Assembly: GCA_946062035.1 (NCBI GenBank)
Contig: CAMGTS010000045.1
Location: 1-8,653, forward strand
Source of the DNA: an uncultured Bacteroidales bacterium
GTDB taxonomy: Bacteria; Bacteroidota; Bacteroidia; Bacteroidales; UBA932
Direction of reading: 5' to 3'
Length of the DNA stretch: 8,653 bases
Positions 1 through 7,190 of the stretch are shown one piece after another. Numbering within the stretch: the first letter of the stretch is position 1; the number at the start of each line of letters is the position of its first letter. The position numbers and the translations under genes are program-made. The notes below the pieces were generated by a model. It made no database searches. It was not told the DNA's origin and saw nothing but the letters and a program-made list of their open reading frames with translations.

Positions 1-890
1 CTTACATTGCCGCCGAATTTGTTGATATTCTGGATCTTATATATAATTCAAAGGGACGCCTCATAATAACCGGAATAGGTAAGAGTGCGATAATAGGCAA
101 TAAGATAGTCGCTACGATGAACTCAACAGGAACTCCGGCTATATTTATGCATGCGGCGGACGCGATTCATGGAGACTTGGGTATAATCCAGCCTGATGAT
201 GTCGTAATGTGTATCTCAAAAAGCGGTAACACGCCTGAGATTAAAGTCCTTGTCCCGTTGATCGCAAGGATGGGAAATAAGATGATCGCTATGGTATCTA
301 ACACAGATTCTTTCTTGGCGAAGCATGCCGACTATGTCGTGAGGGCGACAGTGGAAAAAGAGTCTGACCCTAATAATCTTGCTCCTACTACTTCGACTAC
401 AACGCAGCTTGTCATGGGCGACGCTCTTGCCGTGTGCCTGTTGAAAATGAGAGGATTCTCGCAGGAACAGTTCGCACAGTATCATCCCGGAGGATCTTTA
501 GGCAAACGCCTGTATCTCCGTGTTTCAGATGTGATTGACCCGCAGCTGAAACCGTCGGTAAGTAAGGATGAAACCATACAGAACACCATTATAAACATTT
601 CACAGAACAGACTTGGGGCGACTGTCGTTTTGGATGATGACGGCAATCTTTTGGGAATCATTACTGACGGCGATGTGCGCCGAATGATAGAGAAGGGATT
701 GCCTTTGGATTCGCTTAAGGCTGAGGATATCATGTCGCGCAACCCTAAGCGGATCGATATAAACGACATGGCGGTAAATGCCTTTAATATAATGCAAGTC
801 AATAAGATAACTTCGGTTGTGGCTTTGGATGACGGGAAGTATGCCGGGCTTGTACATATTCATGATATTTTAAGGGAGGGAATTGTCTGA
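1..890 (+). CDS. kdsD: Arabinose-5-phosphate isomerase, KdsD/GutQ family (5' end outside window)
   Basis: This enzyme family interconverts D-ribulose 5-phosphate and D-arabinose 5-phosphate in the cytoplasm, the first step of Kdo synthesis for lipopolysaccharide. The reading frame is open from position 3, so the first in-frame ATG at 117 is internal; 295 codons are visible and the family is usually about 320 residues, so roughly 25-30 N-terminal residues are missing. Counting from the first visible codon, the SIS domain covers about 1-165 and shows GRLIITGIGKS (18-28), STGTP (41-45), HGDLG (56-60), SKSGNTPE (72-79), the Thr/Ser-rich APTTSTTTQ (127-135) and HPGGSLGK (161-168). Two CBS domains follow, at about 175-230 and 245-293; in this family they are thought to sense ligands or regulate activity. 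The stop overlaps the next start by one base (TGATG), so the two genes are probably cotranslated. GutQ-type paralogues share this architecture, so Kdo synthesis rather than a sugar-alcohol role is inferred. Confidence 0.93.
   Translation, partial: YIAAEFVDILDLIYNSKGRLIITGIGKSAIIGNKIVATMNSTGTPAIFMHAADAIHGDLGIIQPDDVVMCISKSGNTPEIKVLVPLIARMGNKMIAMVSNTDSFLAKHADYVVRATVEKESDPNNLAPTTSTTTQLVMGDALAVCLLKMRGFSQEQFAQYHPGGSLGKRLYLRVSDVIDPQLKPSVSKDETIQNTIINISQNRLGATVVLDDDGNLLGIITDGDVRRMIEKGLPLDSLKAEDIMSRNPKRIDINDMAVNAFNIMQVNKITSVVALDDGKYAGLVHIHDILREGIV
874..880 (+). promoter_or_regulatory. Shine-Dalgarno-like GGGAGGG before the ureohydrolase start
   Basis: A purine run GGGAGGG lies nine bases upstream of the ATG at 890 and inside the end of the kdsD coding region. 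It supports that ATG as the start. It is notable because none of the other starts in this window has a clear Shine-Dalgarno sequence, as expected for Bacteroidota. It could also be just the codons encoding the REG residues near the KdsD C-terminus. Confidence 0.4.
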
Positions 891-1954
891 TGGCGGAGTT
901 CGATGTTAACGGAGTCGGTGTCCCTAATGGAAAATATTTCGGAATGCCGTTTGACAGCGACGAGTGTCCTGTCGCCCTTATTTCTGTCCCATGGGACGCT
1001 ACGGTTTCGTATGCGGCGGGTACGGCAAAGGGACCTGATGCTATAATCGACGCTTCAATTCAGGTGGATTTGTTCGATGAGTACATACAAGGTGCGGAAG
1101 AGTTGAAAATCGGGACTGATGAGGCTCTTGTCAAAATTGAAAACGGCTCGGCTGTTAAGGTTAGCGATCATATCGGAAAGATAAATGTCGGGGCGAGAGC
1201 TGCGGCGGAGAGAATTATCGGTGCGCTTGCCTCAGGTAGGGCACTTTCACAATCTGAACTTGAAGATCAGGAGGCGGTTAACAGAATGTCGAGGGAGGTC
1301 AACAGATTAGTAGAGGAGGCATGCCTGTCGTACTACAAAAAGGGGATTATCCCCGGAGTCGTAGGCGGCGAACATAGCGTGGCGTTCGGCGCTGTTAAAG
1401 CTGCGGCTTCGCAACTGAAAAGGGGTGAGACGTTAGGTCTGATACAGTTCGACGCTCACGCCGATCTCAGGGTGGCGTATGAGGGGTTTGAGTATTCCCA
1501 TGCGTCAGTGATGTATAATTGTTTATCACAAATACCTGAAATAGAGACTTTATGCCAGATAAGCATAAGGGATTTCTGTGTCGATGAATACAATCTCATC
1601 AAGAACAATAAGAAAATCAAGGCGTTTACCGGCGGAAGGATTGCGGATGCCCTCTTTAACGGTAAGAGTTGGAACACTCTTTGCAGTGAGGTTATCGAGC
1701 CACTTCCGGAGAAAGTCTATATAAGTTTTGATATTGACGGGCTTGAACCATCGATGTGTCCGCATACGGGGACTCCTGTTCCGGGCGGAATCACTTTTGA
1801 TATGGCGGTATATCTCCTCAGGAGGCTTGCGAAGGAGAGAAAGATAGTGGGATTTGATTTATGTGAAGTCGCTCCGGGTGATGATGAGTGGGATGCGAAT
1901 GTGGGGGCAAGGCTTCTCCATAAACTTTGCTTGTTTACTGCGACAGGCAGATAA
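890..1954 (+). CDS. Agmatinase/arginase-family ureohydrolase
   Basis: This is a binuclear manganese ureohydrolase; family members hydrolyse guanidino compounds such as agmatine, arginine or formimidoylglutamate, releasing urea or formamide. All the metal-binding signatures are visible in the 354 residues: GGEHS (159-163, His162), FDAHAD (187-192, Asp188, His190, Asp192), SFDIDGLEP (279-287, Asp281 and Asp283), and EVAP (326-329) near the C-terminus. YSHASVMYN (202-210) sits where substrate-loop residues lie in agmatinase-like members. The protein is about 40-50 residues longer than typical SpeB; the extra length is a charged, helical-looking stretch at about 68-150, before the first metal motif. 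GGEHS carries Glu where many members have Asp. The start overlaps the kdsD stop by one base, so the two genes are likely cotranscribed. Agmatinase is the most likely activity given the N-terminal VPWDATVSYAAGTAKGP segment, but substrate cannot be decided from sequence; formimidoylglutamase or another guanidine hydrolase remain possible. Confidence 0.88.
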   Translation: MAEFDVNGVGVPNGKYFGMPFDSDECPVALISVPWDATVSYAAGTAKGPDAIIDASIQVDLFDEYIQGAEELKIGTDEALVKIENGSAVKVSDHIGKINVGARAAAERIIGALASGRALSQSELEDQEAVNRMSREVNRLVEEACLSYYKKGIIPGVVGGEHSVAFGAVKAAASQLKRGETLGLIQFDAHADLRVAYEGFEYSHASVMYNCLSQIPEIETLCQISIRDFCVDEYNLIKNNKKIKAFTGGRIADALFNGKSWNTLCSEVIEPLPEKVYISFDIDGLEPSMCPHTGTPVPGGITFDMAVYLLRRLAKERKIVGFDLCEVAPGDDEWDANVGARLLHKLCLFTATGR

Positions 1955-2171
1955 TTATGGGAGGAACGATGGACTGACGCCCATATATTGGTTACGGTCC
2001 CGGCAGAAATATTGTAGCAAACCTTTCTTTGCCCTTGACTTTTGCTATATTGAGCCTCCAAATATGACGGTGGCCGCAAACCTTGTACAGAGTAATCGTG
2101 AAACATCCTCTCTACTGGTGGCGGCTTTTATACGGTGATAAATAAGTGTTTAACTAAATAATTTTAAAACG
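1955..2171. other. 217-base intergenic region, no convincing gene
   Basis: No coding region is supported here. A weak inverted repeat pairs GCCGC plus ACC (2073-2082) with GGT plus GCGGC (2117-2125) across a 34-base loop, followed by TTTT (2126-2129); it might be a poor terminator for the kdsD-ureohydrolase pair. An earlier short repeat, ATGGG (1957-1961) with CCCAT (1980-1984), has no T run. The last 30 bases before the FKBP start are very A/T-rich, typical of Bacteroidota leaders. TATATTGG (1984-1991) and TATATTGA (2046-2053) are imperfect matches to the TAnnTTTG -7 element, but neither has a TTG-type -33 element at the expected distance, so no promoter is called. Confidence 0.6.
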
Positions 2172-2894
2172 ATGAAAGTTATAAAGACAATTGCGCTTTG
2201 CGCTGTTTCAGCCCTGCTTCTGGCTTCATGCGGTGGTAACAAGGCACCTAAGTTGGCAGGTATTTCACAGTCTGAGATTGACTCTGCAAGCGTTGCTATC
2301 GGCGTTTATTTCGGCGATATGCTTAAGGCTTCTTCTTTGGAGAACCTCAATCTATCAAAAGTTATGTCGGCTATGAAGAAAGAGCTTGCCGGAGACACGA
2401 CTCTTCCTATCAAATCTGTGGATGCCGGTATGGTTATCCAGAAGTATGTTATGAAATGTCAGGATGCCATGCTTGTTCTGAAGACTGAGGAGGAGAAGAA
2501 ATTCTTCGCTGAGAACAAGAAGAACAAAGGCGTTCAGGAGACTGAGTCAGGTCTTCAGTATCAGATAATCGAGGCTGGATCAGATGTCAAGGCCACTGCA
2601 CAGGATACAGTTGAAGTTAACTATAAGGGTGCTCTTCTTAACGGAAAAGTATTTGATTCTTCTTACGAGAGAGGCGAAAGCACGACATTCCCATTGAATG
2701 CCGTTATTCCGGGTTGGTCTGAAGGTCTCCAGCTCGTAGGAGAGGGTGGAAAGATCAAATTATGGATTCCTTTCAACCTTGCATACGGCAACAGAGCGAT
2801 GGGTCCAAATCTTCCTGCTTGCTCTACTCTTGTGTTCGATGTTGAGCTTATTTCTGTAAAGAAAGCGGCGGTTGAGGCTGAAGAGGCGAAATAA
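2172..2894 (+). CDS. FKBP-type peptidyl-prolyl cis-trans isomerase, lipoprotein
   Basis: Predicted envelope lipoprotein that catalyses proline cis-trans isomerisation and assists folding of exported proteins. Residues 1-19 form a lipoprotein signal peptide with a hydrophobic core, ending in the lipobox LASC with Cys20 as lipidation site. The residues after Cys20 (GGNKAPK) lack the acidic cluster associated with surface export of Bacteroidota lipoproteins, so periplasmic orientation is inferred. Residues about 30-125 resemble the helical FKBP N-terminal/dimerisation region of Mip-like proteins. The catalytic FKBP domain follows at about 126-230 with expected pocket residues: Tyr151, Phe161-Asp162, Phe173, Val178-Ile179 in VIPGW (Trp182), Tyr205 in AYG, and Phe222. 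The loop before the last strand reads NLPACSTL where IPPNATL is usual, placing a cysteine at 217. Length (240) is normal. The gene stands alone between a 217-base gap and a strong terminator. The ATG at 2172 has an A/T-rich leader and yields an intact signal peptide. Confidence 0.93.
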   Translation: MKVIKTIALCAVSALLLASCGGNKAPKLAGISQSEIDSASVAIGVYFGDMLKASSLENLNLSKVMSAMKKELAGDTTLPIKSVDAGMVIQKYVMKCQDAMLVLKTEEEKKFFAENKKNKGVQETESGLQYQIIEAGSDVKATAQDTVEVNYKGALLNGKVFDSSYERGESTTFPLNAVIPGWSEGLQLVGEGGKIKLWIPFNLAYGNRAMGPNLPACSTLVFDVELISVKKAAVEAEEAK

Positions 2895-2915
2895 TCTGTT
2901 ACAGAAATTAAAGTG

Positions 2916-2946
2916 AAGCAGGGTCGTATGGCCCTGCTTTTTTATT
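2916..2946 (+). terminator. Intrinsic terminator after the FKBP gene
   Basis: A perfect 8-base inverted repeat pairs AAGCAGGG (2916-2923) with CCCTGCTT (2932-2939) around an 8-base loop, followed by a T run (2938-2943). It begins 21 bases after the FKBP stop, the classical arrangement for a rho-independent terminator. It separates the FKBP gene from the downstream cluster. Confidence 0.88.
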
Positions 2947-2960
2947 ACCTCATTTATTCC

Positions 2961-2968
2961 TAAATTTG
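2961..2968 (+). promoter_or_regulatory. Candidate Bacteroidota promoter, -7 element TAAATTTG
   Basis: TAAATTTG fits the Bacteroidota primary-sigma -7 consensus TAnnTTTG exactly and lies 16 bases before the ATG at 2985, just behind the FKBP terminator, where a promoter for the next cluster is needed. The -33 position, about 19-21 bases upstream, falls in the terminator's T run and has no TTTG, so the match is half a promoter. If used, the leader would be only about 10 bases long. Confidence 0.4.
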
Positions 2969-2984
2969 GCTGTTTGTTGCATCT

Positions 2985-5282
2985 ATGAAAAGGAGTAAGA
3001 GGATACTTATATATTCTGTCGCAGTTGCGGTAGTTGCGGCCGTTATTGCGATTGTATTGCTTGTTAATGGTCAGGATTCTTCCGAAAATGTCAGTTCCAA
3101 GCTCAGGCATCTTGATCCGGCGACAGAAGCGGCCTATTCCGCTGTCCCTGCTGATGCGGTTGTCGTCATGGACTTCGAACATCTATGGGAGATTCTTCCG
3201 GCGGTAACAGATACTTCGACTTTCGGATATGGTTTTATCGACGCTTCAGCTCCTCTTGTAAAATTGCAGAAATATCTCGCTGACTATGAGGGGGCGGTTG
3301 AGGCTCACACGCTCTTTTCCATTCATTATTCGGCTTTGAATGAGATTTCTTTTTTGCAGATAACGGATCTGTCGGGGTGTCCTGATGGCTTCTCTGCTGT
3401 TCAACATTATATCGATTCACTTTCACATACAAGCAGAAAATATAACGGATGCGACCTGATGTCATTCTCTAATGGACTGAATCTTGCGATTAGCGGTAAT
3501 CTGTTGGTGGCGAGCGGTTCGGTGATTTGCGTAGAGAGTTCTTTGCGCCACCTTGCCAACAACTCTTCCATTTTGGATAACCATGAATTTTACGATGTGT
3601 TGCGAGAGGCCGGAGGCAAAGGCTGTATGTTCGTTAACCACAAACAGATAGGTAAACTTTTCTCAGGCAGTGCTTCATACGGTTTTCTCAAATATTCAGA
3701 TTTTATAATGAGATTCGCCTCGTGGAGCGCTTTGGATATGAATGCCCGTCAGAAAAATATATTCTCTTTCAGCGGGGTATGCAAAAACAACGGAGATCCT
3801 ATAAACTTTTCATCAATATACGACTCGCAGAGACCTGTAGAATCTAATGCGGGAAAGATACTCCCTGCAAGCACGGTATTTGGGGTGGCTGTCCAGATAC
3901 CATCGATGAAAGGTTATCAAAGGGCTTATCAGAACTATCTGGAGGTCAATAAAAAACTCTCGTCCTTTTTAAGCCGCAACGAAAGGGTCACCCTTCCGGA
4001 AAAAGAAACACCTGCGGAATGGATTGTATCTCAGGGTTTTTCTGAAATCATATCAGCTTTTTGCCTTGTCGGAAACAAGTATGAATGGGTGACATTCTGC
4101 TATAAAAAAGCGTCGCTGTTCAAGCGCCTTGCAAGCGGTGTAAAAAACAATATTGAACATCCGGATGTCTTTGATTTTGAATATAAAGGGTATATCGGGG
4201 CGGTTCTTGGCGAGGCTTTTTCCCATTGCCCGGAAGATAGCTATTGCAAAATAGGCGAATGGACCATTATCGGCTCCAAGAGGTGTATATCGGAGTTTGC
4301 CTCGGGCAAGGCGAATGCGGTCAAATTGGAGGGATATCTTAGGAACACCCCGGCTTCTTCATTCTTTGAGGAGAAGGGAAACGCAAAAGTCTTGGTGAAC
4401 CTGAGAGAGGGTTCGGATACTCTGCTGACGGCTTTTAACCAGTATTTCAGAGGCCGTTTCAAAGAGAGCCTGAAACACAAGAATTTCAGTTATGCTACAA
4501 TAAACATGACCGCTGAGAGCGGGAAGACAATTGCTGATATGAACTATTATGCGGCAAATCTTTCCGCCGTTCCCGAAATGTTCAATCCTGAACTTAGCGG
4601 AGCCTCGTTCTTCATAGATAGTACCATCAAGGTCGGGTTGGGACCGTTTACCCTTGTAGACCCTCAGACCGGAGATACCAACTATCTGACACAGAGCAAA
4701 AAATGGCTTTCAATATTCCTGTCTGACAAAAACAGAAGAGATTTGTGGGGTATTCCGTTCAAAGATACCATCAGAGGTATGGTTGATCAGGTCGTACTCA
4801 GCGACAAACGTACTTACATGGCTTTTATTCTCTCGAACAAACTTCATCTTATGAGCAAAAAGGGAGGATATGCGGGAGGTTATCCTAAGCTGATAGAAAG
4901 ACCTGTGGTTCTCGGACCGAGAATCATAAATGAAGGGGGTGAGTACAGGATGTTTGTCTTGGATACTAACAACATAATTGCAAAACTGACTCTTGACGGT
5001 GAGGCGGTAAGCGGTTGGAACGACATTCATGCACCTGAATTTACTCACAACTTACCTGAAATCAAAGAGTTCTTCGGAGAAAAATATCTGATACTGAGGA
5101 CAGTAGGATCTACGAGAATCTACCATCCTAACGGAATTGAGATTACCTCGAAAAATATCCGTAAACCGATAGCCAATGACAGTCAGTTGACCCCGGCGGA
5201 GGATGGTTATATCAAGGTTATGGGCGTTGACGGCAAGGAGTTCCTCTTTAATCTCAAGAGCGGAAGAATTAAAAAACTTTAA
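2985..5282 (+). CDS. Membrane-anchored periplasmic protein of unknown function, propeller-like C-terminus
   Basis: I do not recognise a named family with confidence. A basic start (KRSKR, 2-6) precedes one hydrophobic segment at about 8-27 with no lipobox and no clear cleavage site, so an inner-membrane signal anchor with about 735 residues in the periplasm is predicted. The segment after the anchor (about 50-65, AVPADAVVVMDFEHL) resembles the opening of DUF3352-type proteins; this is a weak impression, not a domain assignment. Residues about 50-540 look like a mixed alpha/beta region. From about 598 to 765 there are successive strand-rich units with turn motifs (about 601-622, 652-676, 697-720 and 740-761), which looks like the blades of a beta-propeller; only about four are apparent. 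No catalytic motif is evident. It follows a terminator and candidate promoter and is first in a run of three genes, six bases from the ABC exporter, which suggests an envelope role linked to that transporter. The ATG at 2985 is chosen because it gives the complete anchor. Confidence 0.8.
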   Translation: MKRSKRILIYSVAVAVVAAVIAIVLLVNGQDSSENVSSKLRHLDPATEAAYSAVPADAVVVMDFEHLWEILPAVTDTSTFGYGFIDASAPLVKLQKYLADYEGAVEAHTLFSIHYSALNEISFLQITDLSGCPDGFSAVQHYIDSLSHTSRKYNGCDLMSFSNGLNLAISGNLLVASGSVICVESSLRHLANNSSILDNHEFYDVLREAGGKGCMFVNHKQIGKLFSGSASYGFLKYSDFIMRFASWSALDMNARQKNIFSFSGVCKNNGDPINFSSIYDSQRPVESNAGKILPASTVFGVAVQIPSMKGYQRAYQNYLEVNKKLSSFLSRNERVTLPEKETPAEWIVSQGFSEIISAFCLVGNKYEWVTFCYKKASLFKRLASGVKNNIEHPDVFDFEYKGYIGAVLGEAFSHCPEDSYCKIGEWTIIGSKRCISEFASGKANAVKLEGYLRNTPASSFFEEKGNAKVLVNLREGSDTLLTAFNQYFRGRFKESLKHKNFSYATINMTAESGKTIADMNYYAANLSAVPEMFNPELSGASFFIDSTIKVGLGPFTLVDPQTGDTNYLTQSKKWLSIFLSDKNRRDLWGIPFKDTIRGMVDQVVLSDKRTYMAFILSNKLHLMSKKGGYAGGYPKLIERPVVLGPRIINEGGEYRMFVLDTNNIIAKLTLDGEAVSGWNDIHAPEFTHNLPEIKEFFGEKYLILRTVGSTRIYHPNGIEITSKNIRKPIANDSQLTPAEDGYIKVMGVDGKEFLFNLKSGRIKKL

Positions 5283-5288
5283 TTGACA

Positions 5289-7166
5289 ATGAGCAGAAAG
5301 AACAATACCAACAAACCATTTTTCAGATTGCTGAACTATGCGAGGCCCTTTCATAGATTTTGGCCTGGTTTCCTCATATTTTCGATTTTATCGGTTGTGT
5401 TCAGTGTCGCGAACTATGCTCTGATAGATCCATTGCTGACGCTTCTTTTCCAACGTCCCGATGCGGCGGAGGTTACCAATGAGCTTGCGACACTTGAAAG
5501 CGGTCTCAGTTCTTTTGAACTCTCTTTGGACTGGGTAAAGAACGCATTCCAATACTATCTTGACAGGACTTTCCTTAACAACGGTCCGATGAAGGCGTTG
5601 CTTTTTGTCTGCTTTGTGTTGGTAGGCGCCTCTCTTATAGCTAATGTGACAAGATATTTCTCTCAGGCTATTCTTGTGAGGATGAGGACCCATATTATGC
5701 AGGGTATCAGATCGGATCTGTTCCGTAAGGTTTCTACGATGGATATCAGTTTCTACCATACCCGTCAGAAAGGTGATATCTTGTCGAGAGTTTCAAATGA
5801 TGTTACAGAGGTTCAGAATGGCGTGGCGGACAGTTTTCCGATTCTGTTCAGGGAGCCTCTTCAGATTATAGGTTTTTTGGTAGGACTTTTTATCATGTCC
5901 CCGAAACTTACTGTAGTGACGCTTTTTACAGTTCCCCTTTCCGCTCTTGTCATAGGCAGGCTTGTCCGGAAGCTCAAACGCAAGGCATCTACGACTCAGA
6001 AACTTATGGGGCGCATAGTCGGGCACTTCGACGAGGCGATTTCAGGATTGCGGATTATCAAGGCTTTCAATGCGCAGAAGTACGTCTCAAAAAATTTTGA
6101 AGCGACGAATGCCGCACACAGAAGGAGCAGTCTTAATATGTTCTACAGACAGGCTATGGCTCACCCTCTTTCAGAATTTCTTGGTATTGCGATCGGTGCG
6201 GCTGTCTTGTTTTATGGGGGTTGGCTGCAGATCAACGGCGAGCTTGGTATGGATATGCCGAAATTCGTTGTCTATATAGCTTTCTATTGGAGGGTGTTGG
6301 AACCTGCGAAAAATATTTCAAATGCTTATGCAAGCATTCAGAGAGGAATGGTTTCGGGTGAGAGATTGTTTACGATCTTGGATGCTGAAAATAAAATTTG
6401 CGACAAAAAGGATGCTGTGGTTCTTGAGAAGTTCTCTGATGGCATTGAGTACAGAAATGTAGATTTTACCTATGACGGTGCGGTTCAGGTTCTTAAGAAT
6501 GTTAATGTCAAGATTCCGAAGGGAAGGCTGATAGCTCTTGTCGGGCCGTCCGGGGCGGGCAAATCTACTTTTGCGGATCTGCTGCCGAGATTCTATGACG
6601 TGACAGGCGGACAGATCATGATAGATGGCAGGGATATAAGGGATTATACCTTGGATTCACTTACCCGTCAGATGGGAATTGTTACCCAGGAATCGATTCT
6701 CTTCAACGATACTGTCTACAACAATATCGTTTTCGGTATGGAGAATGTATCCAAAAAAGATGTGATTGAGGCGGCGAAAATAGCGAACGCCTACGATTTC
6801 ATCATGCAGCTTCCTGAGAAATTTGAGACAAACATCGGAGACAGAGGCGAGAATCTTTCAGGTGGACAGAGGCAGCGTATCGCTATTGCGAGAGCTGTAC
6901 TGAAGAACCCTCCGATACTCATCTTGGATGAAGCTACATCCGCATTGGATACGGAGAGTGAAAAACTTGTTCAGGAAGCGTTGGGCAAATTGATGAAAAA
7001 CAGGACCTCGATAGTAATAGCCCATCGTCTATCTACAATCAAGGACGCTGATGATATTGTAGTGCTCAAGGACGGATGTGTGGCTGAGGAGGGAAATCAC
7101 GATGAACTCCTTGCGGCTGATGGCATCTATGCGAAACTTTGTGCATTGCAAGTACTTGACAAATAG
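5289..7166 (+). CDS. MsbA-like lipid ABC exporter (fused permease and ATPase)
   Basis: Half-transporter of the type I ABC exporter fold, expected to work as a homodimer in the inner membrane. The closest functional model is MsbA, which flips lipid A-core to the periplasmic leaflet. The membrane domain spans about 25-345; TM1 (about 27-47) and TM2 (about 101-121) are separated by an unusually long, partly acidic segment (about 55-98). The ATPase domain has A-loop Tyr395, Walker A GPSGAGKS (419-426), Q-loop Gln467, signature LSGGQ (523-527), Walker B ILILDEA (543-549) with catalytic Glu548, and H-loop His579, so it should be active. A TTG at 5283 lies in frame two codons upstream, but the ATG at 5289 is preferred; it gives 625 residues, somewhat longer than the roughly 580 of E. 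coli MsbA. The gene begins six bases after its upstream neighbour, so cotranscription is very likely. Substrate is inferred: lipid A precursor, another lipid or a peptide are possible, and family resemblance alone does not settle it. Confidence 0.92.
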   Translation: MSRKNNTNKPFFRLLNYARPFHRFWPGFLIFSILSVVFSVANYALIDPLLTLLFQRPDAAEVTNELATLESGLSSFELSLDWVKNAFQYYLDRTFLNNGPMKALLFVCFVLVGASLIANVTRYFSQAILVRMRTHIMQGIRSDLFRKVSTMDISFYHTRQKGDILSRVSNDVTEVQNGVADSFPILFREPLQIIGFLVGLFIMSPKLTVVTLFTVPLSALVIGRLVRKLKRKASTTQKLMGRIVGHFDEAISGLRIIKAFNAQKYVSKNFEATNAAHRRSSLNMFYRQAMAHPLSEFLGIAIGAAVLFYGGWLQINGELGMDMPKFVVYIAFYWRVLEPAKNISNAYASIQRGMVSGERLFTILDAENKICDKKDAVVLEKFSDGIEYRNVDFTYDGAVQVLKNVNVKIPKGRLIALVGPSGAGKSTFADLLPRFYDVTGGQIMIDGRDIRDYTLDSLTRQMGIVTQESILFNDTVYNNIVFGMENVSKKDVIEAAKIANAYDFIMQLPEKFETNIGDRGENLSGGQRQRIAIARAVLKNPPILILDEATSALDTESEKLVQEALGKLMKNRTSIVIAHRLSTIKDADDIVVLKDGCVAEEGNHDELLAADGIYAKLCALQVLDK

Positions 7167-7190
7167 CTAAACATACACAACCTACATACT

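Noticed and set aside
117..890. ATG at 117 as the start of the KdsD-like gene
   Set aside because: The same frame is open back to position 3 and the upstream codons encode the conserved start of the SIS domain (GRLIITGIGKS), so the ATG is internal and the gene begins outside the window.
1957..1977. Tiny reading frame MGGTMD next to a GGGAGG purine run
   Set aside because: Six codons with no recognisable leader-peptide character (no runs of a regulatory amino acid, no attenuator-type hairpin set after it); most likely chance.
1717..2106. Reverse-strand open frame of 129 codons overlapping the ureohydrolase 3' end
   Set aside because: Most of it lies antisense to a well-supported enzyme with conserved motifs, and its translation shows no domain or membrane pattern; treated as a shadow.
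2895..2905. Palindrome TCTGTTACAGA just after the FKBP stop as an operator
   Set aside because: Odd-length 11-base palindrome with a one-base centre, located between a stop codon and a terminator, where a repressor site would have no clear use; likely chance.
5283..5291. TTG at 5283 as the start of the ABC exporter
   Set aside because: It directly abuts the upstream stop and adds only two residues; the ATG at 5289 is a normal start with a six-base gap.
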